Shown here piece by piece: positions 24,367-32,804 of a DNA stretch of 64,000 bases. The stretch covers positions 2,728,001-2,792,000 of the forward strand of contig NZ_OY762512.1 in assembly GCF_963665995.1 (NCBI RefSeq), given 5' to 3'. Position 1 is the first letter of the stretch. Each line of letters starts with the position of its first letter. The notes under the pieces were generated by a model, which was not told the origin of the DNA, made no database searches, and was given only the letters and a program-made list of their open reading frames with translations. Made by a program: the position numbers and the translations under genes. Source of the DNA: Pleurocapsa sp. FMAR1 (GTDB lineage Bacteria > Cyanobacteriota > Cyanobacteriia > Cyanobacteriales > Xenococcaceae).

Positions 24367-25791
24367 ATGAGCAAGTTAAGCCTTAAACCTAAAGCCCGTA
24401 GTCAAAATTCCAAACGTCAGGAATTAGAAATTGACCCTATCTTTCTATTGTTATTGGCATTAGCAATTTTTCTAGTCACCTATGGTGTAATCGGCATTGT
24501 GCCACCATTTAGGCAATCTTATGTTGGGGTATTACTATTTGAAAGAGGTCCTATTCAATACTTAGTAGTGGCATTGGCTGCGATAGTGTTAGCAACTTCG
24601 ATCTTGAAATTTTTGCTGCTGAGGAATGAATATAATGCTCTAAGTAAGATCTGGATTGCCGATCACATACCTTTAGATCAGCCTGATACTCATGAGGTTG
24701 ATTATTTTCAGCAGCGGTTGATGAAGGACAAAAACTTAATCGCCATAAGATGTGGGCGAATTTTGAAAGCCTATGTAAAAAGTGGCGATCGCACTGTGGC
24801 TAACGAGTTTGCTCTAGATGATTCTTCTTTTTATCTTAGTGCCTCAGAATCTTCCTATTCTATACCTCGTATTTTGGTTTGGGCAATTCCTCTACTAGGC
24901 TTTATTGGTACGGTTGTTGGTATTAGTAGCGCGGTTAATAATTTTTCTGGTCTTTTAAACACTGCGGGAGACATCGAAAAAATTAAGGCGGGAATTGGGG
25001 CAGTAACACAAGGTTTGGGAGTAGCGTTTGATACTACTTTGTTAGCTCTATTTCTGAGTGTCTTGGTGATGATTCCTTTAGTAATAGTTGAAAAATACGA
25101 GTCTAAATTACTCTTGGGAATTGATGTCTTTATTAACGATAAATTATTACCCCGATTAAAAAAGAGAAATGAACAGCTAGATCCAGAAACTATCAATCAA
25201 GCTGTAGAAGGCGCAATCAAAGAATATTTTCCTCAACCTCAAGACTTGATTGAGCCAGCCAATGCTTACGCTGAACAAGCTGCCAAAAGACTCTCTCAAG
25301 GATTTTTATCGGAAATAGGCAAGGTTCAAGACGTTAGCTCTCAGGTCATTGCCCAAGTTGGCGAAGTCAGAAAAATGGCAGATCGCGATCGCCAAGAGTT
25401 TTTGAGCTTTTTTGCCAAGCAACAGCAAGCAAACCAAGAGTTAGTCGTGCAAATTCGAGCAATTTTAGAAGAGATTAGAAGCAAAAATATGGCAGTTGCC
25501 AACGATCTCAATGCTCAAACCCAAGGAATTAGCCACCAACTAGAAAAAGCTGCTCAAGTTTTAGAAAGTAGAGTTGGTTCTTTAGAAACCGCAACTCAGA
25601 AAATGACTGATTTTCAGCAGATACAGCAGGGTTTAGAAAGAAGTTTTGCATCCTTAGAAAAAACTGCACAGCTAGAAAATGTTCTAGCAGGAGTTAAAGA
25701 TAACTTATCTCAGCTTCAGCCCATTCTCCAACAGCTAAATAAGCCTCGTCGCATTACTTTTGTCGAACAGGACAATAATAATAATTCTTAG
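24367..25791 (+). CDS. MotA/TolQ/ExbB-type proton channel subunit with long coiled-coil tail
   Basis: The 474-residue product has four membrane helices: about 25-47 (PIFLLLLALAIFLVTYGVIG), 60-85, 165-190 (LVWAIPLLGFIGTVVGISSA, the MotA/ExbB core) and 215-240 (AFDTTLLALFLSVLVMIPLV). From residue 250 a long helical tail follows, rich in Gln, Glu and Ala (about 290-460). This is the stator subunit type that conducts protons. The tail resembles in layout the long tail of ZorA rather than short TolQ. Start ATG 24367 (MSKLSLKPKARSQ); an upstream TTG at 24355 is weaker. First gene of a three-gene operon with two ExbD-like proteins. Confidence 0.8.
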   Translation: MSKLSLKPKARSQNSKRQELEIDPIFLLLLALAIFLVTYGVIGIVPPFRQSYVGVLLFERGPIQYLVVALAAIVLATSILKFLLLRNEYNALSKIWIADHIPLDQPDTHEVDYFQQRLMKDKNLIAIRCGRILKAYVKSGDRTVANEFALDDSSFYLSASESSYSIPRILVWAIPLLGFIGTVVGISSAVNNFSGLLNTAGDIEKIKAGIGAVTQGLGVAFDTTLLALFLSVLVMIPLVIVEKYESKLLLGIDVFINDKLLPRLKKRNEQLDPETINQAVEGAIKEYFPQPQDLIEPANAYAEQAAKRLSQGFLSEIGKVQDVSSQVIAQVGEVRKMADRDRQEFLSFFAKQQQANQELVVQIRAILEEIRSKNMAVANDLNAQTQGISHQLEKAAQVLESRVGSLETATQKMTDFQQIQQGLERSFASLEKTAQLENVLAGVKDNLSQLQPILQQLNKPRRITFVEQDNNNNS

Positions 25792-25812
25792 TAAAACTAG
25801 ACAGCATTTTTT

Positions 25813-26277
25813 ATGTCAAGGCGTAATATTTATCGCAAAAAACAGGCAGAGGTAGAGCTATTTCCCTTTCTATCTGTTCTTGCCTGTACCATTGGTACTT
25901 TAATTTTATTAATTATCGTTTTAACTACCCAAGCGTTAGAACCTCAAGAGGCTACTGTAGTTGCCAAAGCTGAAAAGGACGGTAAAGGTGCTAATCAAAA
26001 CAAAACTCCTCTTTATATTGAATGTCGTCAAGATGGTTTTATAATTCATCCCAGCAAAGAATTTGCTCCTAGAGCCGATATATACGATCAAAAATCTCCC
26101 TTAAGAAAAACAATTGCCAAGTTAAAAGCTAACAAAGATAAACAGTATTTAATTGTTATTTTGCGTCCAGACGGTCTGGAAATGTTTGATAAACTGCGCG
26201 CGCTGGTAGATGAAGAAGGAATAGATATTGGTTATGAGCCTTTGGAATTTGGCTTAGAACTAAAAATAGAAAGTTAG
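25813..26277 (+). CDS. ExbD/TolR-like protein 1 (membrane Asp replaced by Ser)
   Basis: The 154-residue product has a basic N-terminus, one membrane helix (about 17-40: PFLSVLACTIGTLILLIIVL), a linker, and a small periplasmic-type domain with YLIVILRPDGLEMFDKLRAL and IDIGYEPLEFGLEL. ExbD, TolR and MotB normally carry an Asp at the start of the helix that relays protons; at that place this protein has Ser21, and the nearest acids are Glu13 and Glu15. It starts 21 bases after the channel gene, so it is cotranscribed. There is no OmpA-like peptidoglycan domain. Confidence 0.75.
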   Translation: MSRRNIYRKKQAEVELFPFLSVLACTIGTLILLIIVLTTQALEPQEATVVAKAEKDGKGANQNKTPLYIECRQDGFIIHPSKEFAPRADIYDQKSPLRKTIAKLKANKDKQYLIVILRPDGLEMFDKLRALVDEEGIDIGYEPLEFGLELKIES

Positions 26278-26317
26278 ACAAATAATAAAAATAAAAATTT
26301 AAAAACTAAAATTATTA

Positions 26318-27031
26318 ATGAGAAGCAGAGCAAGGCGAAAAACCAATCATGCCAGCCAAAATTTAGATTCTTTTTTAGATATTCTGACAAACACTGTTGG
26401 CGTATTGATGTTTATTAGTCTGTTTGTCACTTTGATCGCCACTGGTAGTAACCCTAAAACCACGGTAACTATACAAACACCTTTATCCTCTCCAACCAAA
26501 AAAGAATCTCTGTGGTTTGAAATAAAAGACAACAAAGTAATCTACCTAAACCTACGTCAAGTAAGAGAAAAAGAACTGGAATTAACAGGTAACCTGCCCA
26601 ACTGCAATAAACCAGCAAACGGCTTAGATTCGCCTGCAAGTCTAAGTAATTACCAATCTTGTTTACTAAGCGTTTTGGGTCGTCAAAGTAACTTTAGAAC
26701 TAGCACCAAAAACTATGAAGTTCAAACCGTAGATGAAGGTGTATCTTTGCTCTTTAAACCAATATCTGAAGATGTAGGGGAGACAAGCAACCAGCTAACG
26801 GCAGCAGACTCTCAGTTTAAAAAAGTTTTGTCTGAGTATAAACCCAATCAAGATTATTTGGTATTTATTGTTAGACCAGATAGCTTTGAGACTTTTCGCG
26901 CAGCGAGAAAACAAGCTTGGGATGCTGGTTATGAAGTAGGTTGGGAACCCCAAGCTCAAAACTCGCCAATAAAAATCCGTACTATAGTTGGTTCTGAACT
27001 TCCTGGAGGTCAGTCTATCGGTGTGCAATAG
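26318..27031 (+). CDS. ExbD/TolR-like protein 2 (membrane Asp present)
   Basis: The 237-residue product has a basic N-terminus and one helix (about 19-42: FLDILTNTVGVLMFISLFVT) with Asp21 at the proton-relay place. A larger soluble part follows, with two Cys near residues 93 and 112 (NLPNCNKPAN, YQSCLLSVLG), and the same terminal domain as its neighbour: DYLVFIVRPDSFETFRAARK and GYEVGWEPQ. It lies 40 bases after the second gene of the operon. The shared RPD...F...R...GxEP pattern shows the two are paralogues. Substrate or partner proteins are unknown. Confidence 0.75.
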   Translation: MRSRARRKTNHASQNLDSFLDILTNTVGVLMFISLFVTLIATGSNPKTTVTIQTPLSSPTKKESLWFEIKDNKVIYLNLRQVREKELELTGNLPNCNKPANGLDSPASLSNYQSCLLSVLGRQSNFRTSTKNYEVQTVDEGVSLLFKPISEDVGETSNQLTAADSQFKKVLSEYKPNQDYLVFIVRPDSFETFRAARKQAWDAGYEVGWEPQAQNSPIKIRTIVGSELPGGQSIGVQ

Positions 27032-27117
27032 GCTAAAGAATGAGGAAAGAAAAACTGAAGTTACTATGATTCTTTGAAATTAGAATTAAGGACACCTCCG
27101 AAAAAATTACTTAAATT

Positions 27118-27924
27118 ATGACTATAACTACCTACAAATGGTCAATTGAAGAATACCACCTGCTAATTGAATCTGGACTATTAGAGGGGAAATCGGTTGA
27201 GTTGTTAGATGGTGAAATAGTCGAAATGAGTCCAGAAAGGGAAGAGCATAGCTACACTAATGATGATGTAGCAGAGTTACTACGAACAAAACTCAAAGGA
27301 TTGGCTAAAATACGCGAATCTCATCCAATTACTTTAAATAATTCCCTTCATTCTAGGGCAAGCGAGCCAGAACCAGATATCACAGTAGTTAGACTACCTA
27401 AGACTATTTATATTGAGCATCATCCATATCCTGAAGATATTTATTGGTTGATCGAGGTGCGACCCCCTAAAGGGTTCGTGCCTTTGCTTATGCCAGGGAA
27501 CCTTTCAGCATTTGCTCATGGGGGAAACCCCCAAGACCGCAATGCTTCACCACCGCAACTGCTTCACCGCGTCGCCGACAGATCGGGTGGAAACGGCTCC
27601 GTCCAGGAGCCATGTTCCACACCCGCTAGCAAGCGCCAGTTCCTTCAAGTCGGGGAATCCGCCCAACGGACTGGCTTGGGAACGCGCACCTTTGAGATTG
27701 CTAACAAAACTCTGAGTAAAGATTTAGTAGAAAAAAGTGCTATTTATGCCCGTAACGACATTCAAGAGTATTGGATAATAGATTTGGTAAACAAAAAGTT
27801 AATTGTTCATACTCATCCTCAAAACAATAGCTATTCTAAAATAACAGAATACACTGATGGTTCAATTTCTCCTTTGGCTTTTCCCGATCTGGAAATTGCC
27901 CTAGATCAACTTTTATTGTTTTAA
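27118..27924 (+). CDS. Uma2 family endonuclease with an 80-residue in-frame repeat insertion
   Basis: The 268-residue frame is a Uma2 protein: MTITTYKWSIEEYHLLIESG, VELLDGEIVEMSPEREEHSY, ASEPEPDITVVRLP (catalytic Asp) and EDIYWLIE (catalytic Glu). Directly after this Glu the sequence becomes low-complexity and GC-rich for 80 codons, then returns to family sequence IANKTLSKDLVEKSAIYARN, IQEYWIIDLV. Removing 27457-27696 gives the normal 188-residue length and the family motif WLIEIANKTLSKD. The insertion has no stop codon, so a protein may still be made, but the active site is split. Behind the proton-channel operon by 86 bases. Confidence 0.75.
   Translation: MTITTYKWSIEEYHLLIESGLLEGKSVELLDGEIVEMSPEREEHSYTNDDVAELLRTKLKGLAKIRESHPITLNNSLHSRASEPEPDITVVRLPKTIYIEHHPYPEDIYWLIEVRPPKGFVPLLMPGNLSAFAHGGNPQDRNASPPQLLHRVADRSGGNGSVQEPCSTPASKRQFLQVGESAQRTGLGTRTFEIANKTLSKDLVEKSAIYARNDIQEYWIIDLVNKKLIVHTHPQNNSYSKITEYTDGSISPLAFPDLEIALDQLLLF
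27457..27693. repeat. 237-bp repeat element inserted in frame in a Uma2 gene
   Basis: GC-rich insertion flanked by GAG on both sides (27454-27456 and 27694-27696); 240 bases including one GAG, a multiple of three. Its ends GTGCG and CGCAC are inverted. It shares CACCGCGTCGCCG, GGGTGGAAACGGCTC and GTTCCACACCCGCTAGCAAG with the element at 8296-8583, and GACCCCCTAAAGGGTTC at its left side. Confidence 0.8.
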
Positions 27925-27937
27925 ATTTTTATTGCTC

Positions 27938-28177
27938 ATGAAAGCATTTGTAGGTCTATTAAATTCTTCGATGTGGGCAGGTTATATTGCAGCGATCGCC
28001 ATTTTCTCAATTCAAAACATTAAACCTGTATCCCTTAACTTTCTCACATTTCAATCCATTAACATACCTGTAGGAGTATTGTTGACTTTTTGTGGCGCAG
28101 CAGGAATAATTATTGGCTGGTTTATTCCCTTATTGTTTTCCAAAAGGAGAAGAGTTAATACCAATTCTCGAATATAG
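27938..28177 (+). CDS. LapA-like (DUF1049) small membrane protein
   Basis: The 79-residue product has two membrane helices (about 12-30 and 44-66) joined by IQNIKPVSLNFLTFQSINIP, the layout of DUF1049/LapA-domain proteins: AIFSIQNxxPVSLxFL is their signature. The C-terminus is basic (LLFSKRRRVNTNS). Role unknown; in enterobacteria the relative LapA helps regulate lipopolysaccharide synthesis. Start ATG 27938 (MKAFVGLLN) is preferred over an in-frame codon two positions upstream. Follows the Uma2 gene by 13 bases. Confidence 0.7.
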   Translation: MKAFVGLLNSSMWAGYIAAIAIFSIQNIKPVSLNFLTFQSINIPVGVLLTFCGAAGIIIGWFIPLLFSKRRRVNTNSRI

Positions 28178-28239
28178 CGAGAGATTTGAGTTTTGTTAGG
28201 AGATAGGTTTTAGGGTGTGGGGTGTAGGTACAAGTATAA

Positions 28240-28905
28240 TTATTGCTTTTGAGAAGCCAATTTATCTGCCCATCTAGTAGTCTCAGGCAAACGGTATTTT
28301 GTCAAACAGCCCATCACATATTTGATCGCCGTAGGCAAACTGATCTTGTGTCCAATTGATACATAAATAGGCTTTACCTTGGTGCGCGATCGCAATACCA
28401 TGCCGATAGTCTCGTGCTTATCTATTAAAGGCTGCTGGCTACCTTTGTCTAAAGCAACTTCTTCATGTTTACCAATAAACCAGGATTTTGCTACCCCAAT
28501 AGTCGGAATATCTAACAGCACTCCTAAATGAGATGCCAACCCTAGGCGACGAGGATGAGCCAAACCTTGACCATCACACAAGATAAGGTCAGGAATAGTA
28601 TTTAACTGCGGAAAGGCTGCCAAAATTGCGGGAATTTCGCGAAAAGAAAGATATCCAGGCACATAAGGAAAGGCTGTAGGAATACGAGCGATCGCTTTTT
28701 CCACTAACTCTAATTCTGGATAACTCAATACCACTACTGCTGCTTTGGAAATAGCATAGTTATTTTCAAAGCCAATATCTACCCCCGCTACATATTTAAC
28801 CTCTCCCAAAGTGTCTGTGGTAATTACCTGATGTCTTAATTGCTCCTGAATTTCCTTGGCTTCGGCTACAGTTTTGACCCAAGGATGGTTAAAATTAATT
28901 TTCAA
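28240..28905 (-). CDS. nfi: Endonuclease V
   Basis: The 221-residue product has all EndoV motifs: VKYVAGVDIGF (catalytic Asp near residue 43), FPYVPGYLSFREIPAI (wedge PYVPGxLxFRE with catalytic Glu near 89), ILCDGQGLAHPRRLGLASHL (catalytic Asp near 110) and TIGVAKSWFIGK. It nicks DNA one base 3' to deaminated bases, chiefly hypoxanthine, using magnesium. Length is normal. Monocistronic; the stop codon lies 63 bases from the convergent LapA-like gene. Confidence 0.92.
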   Translation of the reverse strand: MKINFNHPWVKTVAEAKEIQEQLRHQVITTDTLGEVKYVAGVDIGFENNYAISKAAVVVLSYPELELVEKAIARIPTAFPYVPGYLSFREIPAILAAFPQLNTIPDLILCDGQGLAHPRRLGLASHLGVLLDIPTIGVAKSWFIGKHEEVALDKGSQQPLIDKHETIGMVLRSRTKVKPIYVSIGHKISLPTAIKYVMGCLTKYRLPETTRWADKLASQKQ

Positions 28906-29111
28906 TTTGATATAGATAAGAAATAAAACTAGGCTTTTTTAGTATAAATTCAACACTTTATTTACTTTTATAGCATTACAACTTTTATTAAGTAACGTTA
29001 AGATATCTGTAGCTGATTCCCTTCAGCAATATTTATCAAAAGCTTAAACCCCTTCTACGATAAGCTTACGGCTTATAGCTAGGGCGAAGCCCTTTATCTT
29101 TAAGAAAATTT
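28906..29111. other. Intergenic with a small GC-rich palindrome
   Basis: Spacer between divergent nfi and the MFS gene. Near 29078 it carries AGGGCGAAGCCCT, the same core that closes the 75-base module of the 622-bp elements, plus AAGCTTACGGCTTA. This may be a single repeat remnant. Confidence 0.5.
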
Positions 29112-30377
29112 GTGAAAGCCTGGAAAGTTCTCGAAAAAACCACAAAACAAAAGCTGATTTACCTATTTACAGCAGGATTGCTATTCTGGATCAGCATTAC
29201 TTTATTATTACCGACTTTACCTACTTATATTCAAGTAATGGGTGGTACTGTTCAACAGGTAGGAATAGTAATGAGTTGTTTTGCGATTGGACTACTAGGT
29301 TCTCGTACTTGGTTAGGAAAGGTAGCAGATCGCCGTAGCCGAAAACTAGTGATTTTAATTGGTGCGCTAGTAGCAGCCATAGCACCTATAGGCTATTTAC
29401 TAGTTAATTCTATAGTTGGTTTGGCAGAGATTAGGGCTTTTCATGGCATTAGTATTGCAGCTTTCACCATTGGCTATAGTGCTTTAGTAGTGGATTTAGC
29501 ACCTCTGCAACATCGAGGAACGTTAATTGGCTACATGAATTTGGCTGTGCCGATTGGAATGTCTGTAGGACCAGCTATGGGTGGATTTTTACAGGCTAGT
29601 GGCAAATTATTTGTTCGAGATGGTACGGGCTACGAAGTTGTATTTATAAGCTCAATGATCTGCGGTATTTTAGCTTTTTTATTGGCGAGTCAAATTAAAG
29701 AATCAGCACTACCAGAAGCAGAATCTCAACAAAAGTTGAGTAACAGTAGGCGAGATTTTTGGCAGTTAACCAAAGATCCTGGTTTAATTGTGCCGACTAT
29801 TATTTTATTGCTGGTGGGTTTGGTTTTTGGGACTTTAGTTGCTTTTTTACCTTTGTATATCAAGGAGTTGGAGCTAGACTTTAACGTCGGATTATTCTAC
29901 ACGGCAACGGCGATCGCCTCTTTTTCAGTCCGACTATTTATTGGTCAAGCAAGCGATCGCTATGGTCGAGGCTTATTTATCAGTGGCGCGCTTGTTTGCT
30001 ATATTGTCTCGATGGTGTTGCTAACCTTGGCTCAGACCCCAATCATGTTTATCTTAGCTGCGATCGCCGAAGGAGCAGGAGCAGGAATACTAATTCCTTT
30101 GGTTTTAGCTTTAATTGCCGATCGCTCCTATGCCCAAGAAAGGGGACAGGTTTTTGCCTTGTGTATGGGGGGATTTGACTTAGGTATTGCCCTAGGAGGC
30201 TTTATTCTTGGTTCTCTATCTTTTGTCTTAGGGGGTTATCAAGGCATCTTTGCCTTAGCTGCAATCTTGGCTTTAGTTGCTCTAGTCATCTTTGTGACCC
30301 AAGCAGGTAAAAACCTGCGTCATTCTCTTTACTTTGCCCTGGGAAAAGCTCAGGATGTTTATGCCCTAAATAAGTAG
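29112..30377 (+). CDS. MFS transporter
   Basis: The 421-residue product has 12 hydrophobic helices. The loop between helices 2 and 3 carries the MFS motif GSRTWLGKVADRRSRKLVIL, and its counterpart in the second half is FIGQASDRYGRGLFISG. Helix 5 region PIGMSVGPAMGGFLQ matches drug/proton antiporter-type members. The substrate cannot be told from sequence; export of small molecules or drugs is the usual function of this subgroup. GTG 29112 is the start giving the full first helix. Monocistronic. Confidence 0.85.
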   Translation: MKAWKVLEKTTKQKLIYLFTAGLLFWISITLLLPTLPTYIQVMGGTVQQVGIVMSCFAIGLLGSRTWLGKVADRRSRKLVILIGALVAAIAPIGYLLVNSIVGLAEIRAFHGISIAAFTIGYSALVVDLAPLQHRGTLIGYMNLAVPIGMSVGPAMGGFLQASGKLFVRDGTGYEVVFISSMICGILAFLLASQIKESALPEAESQQKLSNSRRDFWQLTKDPGLIVPTIILLLVGLVFGTLVAFLPLYIKELELDFNVGLFYTATAIASFSVRLFIGQASDRYGRGLFISGALVCYIVSMVLLTLAQTPIMFILAAIAEGAGAGILIPLVLALIADRSYAQERGQVFALCMGGFDLGIALGGFILGSLSFVLGGYQGIFALAAILALVALVIFVTQAGKNLRHSLYFALGKAQDVYALNK

Positions 30378-30479
30378 TTGAACAAAATCAAATTCAACGT
30401 TGATGCTCAAAGTCAGAGGTCAGAGTCAGAGGTCAGTAATAATTAACTGTAGTTATTTCTGTCCATGTATTTCAGCCTG

Positions 30480-30767
30480 TTATTCTTGTTCTAAAGAATT
30501 AGACTGTACTGACCCCAACTGTTGTCTAACATCATCAATTGCCAAATTCAATTGAGCAATTTTGTCTTCTAAACCATGACGAGCTAGTTCAATACTCTCT
30601 TCATTATCAAAAGGTATTGCTTTACCACTGCGTAAAATTGTCCGATCTTGTCCTACAATTTGTTTCTCGCTGCGATTTGCCAGTGCTGTCCCCAGCAGTC
30701 CGCCAACAACACCGCCAATAATTGAACCGAAAATAAATCCACTGCCAAAACCATTCTGTTGACTCAT
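30480..30767 (-). CDS. Small glycine-zipper protein, YtxH-like
   Basis: The 95-residue product (ATG 30767, MSQQNGFGSG) has a hydrophobic Gly-rich helix FIFGSIIGGVVGGLLGTALA with GxxxG spacing, then RSEKQIVGQDR and a C-terminal amphipathic helix (ELARHGLEDKIAQLNLAIDD). Similar proteins occur in most cyanobacteria without assigned function and resemble YtxH-type membrane-associated proteins. Lies 43 bases downstream of upp on the same strand, so the pair may be cotranscribed. Confidence 0.65.
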   Translation of the reverse strand: MSQQNGFGSGFIFGSIIGGVVGGLLGTALANRSEKQIVGQDRTILRSGKAIPFDNEESIELARHGLEDKIAQLNLAIDDVRQQLGSVQSNSLEQE

Positions 30768-30810
30768 AGTAATCAAACTACTTAATATTGTTTATTTGAA
30801 GTTTGGTAAT

Positions 30811-31461
30811 TTAAGTGCCAAAAGCGCGATCGCCTGCATCTCCTAGACCAGGAACTATATATCCTTTGCTGTTTAATCCTTCATCGATAGTAGCCGTGTA
30901 GATTTCTAGTCCAGGATAACTTTCGCTCAATTGTCTAAGAGCAGGAGGAGCAGCAACCACGGAGACAATCCGAATAAACTCAGGCTGGACACCTCGACTA
31001 ACAATCTCCTTCATTGCCATCATAATCGATCCTCCCGTAGCTAGCATCGGTTCAAGGATAACGATTCTTGCTTGGGGGTTAAAGCGATCGGGTAATTTGT
31101 TTAAATAACACTCAGGTTCAAGAGTTGATTCATTCCTTACCAAACCTAAATGATAAATCCCTGCCAAAGGCAGAATTTGTTGCACTCCATCTAACAATAC
31201 CAAACCTGCTCGGAGAATTGGTACTATTCCCACAGGCATCTCAGGGTTAATAAATGTGGCAGAGCATTCTTTTAAGGGGGTTTGGACTACTGTATCTAAA
31301 GTAGGCAGCCAATTTCTAGTCGCTTCATAAGTCAACCATCGTCCTAATTCCGTCATCGCACTTTTGAATAGCACAGAAGGTGTATCAACGTCCCGTGCAA
31401 CCGCCAGCCAATGTTTAATCAAAGGGTGTTCTGGAACATAAACTCGCAGTTGTAAAGTCAT
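30811..31461 (-). CDS. upp: Uracil phosphoribosyltransferase
   Basis: The 216-residue product makes UMP from uracil and PRPP. Visible are VGIVPILRAGLVLLDGVQQI, the PRPP loop VILEPMLATGGSIMMAMKE and the uracil-binding C-terminus NSKGYIVPGLGDAGDRAFGT, all diagnostic. Length is close to the usual 208-215. Start ATG 31461 fits (MTLQLRVYVPEHPLIKHWL). Probably first gene of a two-gene transcript with the YtxH-like gene. Confidence 0.9.
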   Translation of the reverse strand: MTLQLRVYVPEHPLIKHWLAVARDVDTPSVLFKSAMTELGRWLTYEATRNWLPTLDTVVQTPLKECSATFINPEMPVGIVPILRAGLVLLDGVQQILPLAGIYHLGLVRNESTLEPECYLNKLPDRFNPQARIVILEPMLATGGSIMMAMKEIVSRGVQPEFIRIVSVVAAPPALRQLSESYPGLEIYTATIDEGLNSKGYIVPGLGDAGDRAFGT

Positions 31462-31889
31462 ATTAGCAAAAATATTCTGTGCTGAAAAACGTCGAACCTA
31501 CAGCAAGGTTAACATTACATAGCCATTCTACAAACCTGCATTAGTTTCTAATTTAATTCTGCCTAATATTTTACTCAAGGCGATCGCCTTATTTTAAATG
31601 TTCGTACACCTCAAGAATATAGTGGCGAATTATTTGTCATGAAACCTCCGACAGAAAAGGGAGGTTCTTGACCTCTTTGCACGAGATAATATTATTTCTT
31701 CGTAAGCAACTTAGTATAAGGGTTCTCTTGCACAATGTTAAAAGCTTCGTCTATAGGAGCAAAGATGATACAAAAAAAGCCTTAATCTAACAACTTAACT
31801 AACATTGCTACTTCATATTGCTTGAAGCAGAGTATTCAATAATTCGCTTCCTAAAGCAACCTCTACAATATTTATATCCCAGTACTAGA
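31462..31889. other. Intergenic with a hairpin, no gene
   Basis: Holds an AACCTCC/GGAGGTT hairpin (about 31643-31667) and a short phase that reads LNVRTPQEYSGEL, too short to call. No ORF with support. The ORFs seen antisense to 31890-32258 are shadows of the repeat protein. Confidence 0.5.
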
Positions 31890-32258
31890 TCAATCCCCAG
31901 TACCAGATTCATCAGTTTCCCTTTCCGTACCCGTATCAGATTCATCCGTTTCACTTTCCGTACCTGTATCAGATTCATCCGTTTCACTTTCCGTACCTGT
32001 ATCAGATTCATCCCTTTCCATATTCGAATTCGTACCAGATTCATCCCCTTCCGTTTCCGTACCCGTATCAGATTCATCCGTTTCACTTTCCGTACCCGTA
32101 TCAGATTCATCCCTTTCCGTTTGCGCCATCTTGTGAGATTCTATTGAGTCGGTATGGTTATCCGCCAAGACAGGAGATATAGATAGAGTACCTGTACCAA
32201 AAAGAGTCGTGAATACCAATAGTTGTCTTGATATTTGTGTGAAAAGATTAACATTCAT
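31890..32258 (-). CDS. Exported acidic protein made of 11-residue repeats
   Basis: From ATG 32258 (MNVNLFTQISRQLLVF) a signal peptide ending ISPVLA precedes a short linker (DNHTDSIESHKMAQTER). The rest is six tandem 11-residue units of the type DESDTGTESET plus a partial unit (DESGTGD). At DNA level the unit is 33 bases. The repeat is very acidic and has no Cys; it should be disordered and could bind calcium or other cations outside the cell. No family is recognised. Repeat-unit count may vary between strains. Monocistronic. Confidence 0.7.
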   Translation of the reverse strand: MNVNLFTQISRQLLVFTTLFGTGTLSISPVLADNHTDSIESHKMAQTERDESDTGTESETDESDTGTETEGDESGTNSNMERDESDTGTESETDESDTGTESETDESDTGTERETDESGTGD

Positions 32259-32503
32259 TAGTTTCAAATTACGTAATTGTATTTAGATGCTAGTCATTTT
32301 TACTTACTAAATAGTCTTACTATGGTCTGAAACGGGAAAATACTTTTTTCTGTAAATGGTTAGATACCATTATTAGCGATCTCTGTTAATTAACAATCTT
32401 TACTTTTGCACCATCTGCAAAACGATTTTGTCCTTGGGTAACTACAGATTATTCTGGTTCGACACCCTTCTATAAAGCCTAGGTAGTAGATAGTAGGTAA
32501 CAA

Positions 32504-32716
32504 TTAAATCGAGCTACATCTTTGATCGATCCAAAGTTTAGCTTTACGAATAGCATCTATGCTGGTCAGAGCAAAGGGTACAGCTACAGCACAGCCTTGC
32601 TCATGATTGACCCATGCTGCATAGATACAGTGTCCATCTGATTCGTCACGGTCTATTTCTACTTTGCAGCCACGATAAGCAAAAGAGAGAATAATCTGAG
32701 GATAATTAGGCTTCAT
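32504..32716 (-). CDS. Small conserved hypothetical protein
   Basis: The 70-residue product (MKPNYPQIILSFAYRGCKVE) has a beta-rich start, a central segment DGHCIYAAWVNHEQGCAVAV and a final amphipathic helix (SIDAIRKAKLWIDQRC). Length, composition and the well-formed ATG suggest a real protein. It has no membrane helix. Function is unknown. Confidence 0.55.
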   Translation of the reverse strand: MKPNYPQIILSFAYRGCKVEIDRDESDGHCIYAAWVNHEQGCAVAVPFALTSIDAIRKAKLWIDQRCSSI

Positions 32717-32804
32717 TATAGTTGTTCAAAAAACAAAATTGACGGTATCGAATCAAATGATTGCTGATAAGTGAACTATTTACACGCTCGAATTAGCGAC
32801 TCGT

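Noticed and set aside
24367-27031. Calling the three-gene operon a Zorya system
   Set aside because: There is no OmpA-type domain in the ExbD-like proteins and no zorC, zorD or zorE gene nearby; only the tail layout of the channel subunit is similar.
31580-31670. Rhodanese-like fragment (LNVRTPQEYSGEL)
   Set aside because: Only about ten residues agree with the rhodanese DVRTPxEY motif and nothing follows; chance cannot be excluded.
31808-32147. ORFs on both strands overlapping the 11-residue repeat gene
   Set aside because: They are other-frame readings of the 33-base tandem repeat (periodic Arg-Val or Arg-Phe peptides) and lack a signal peptide.
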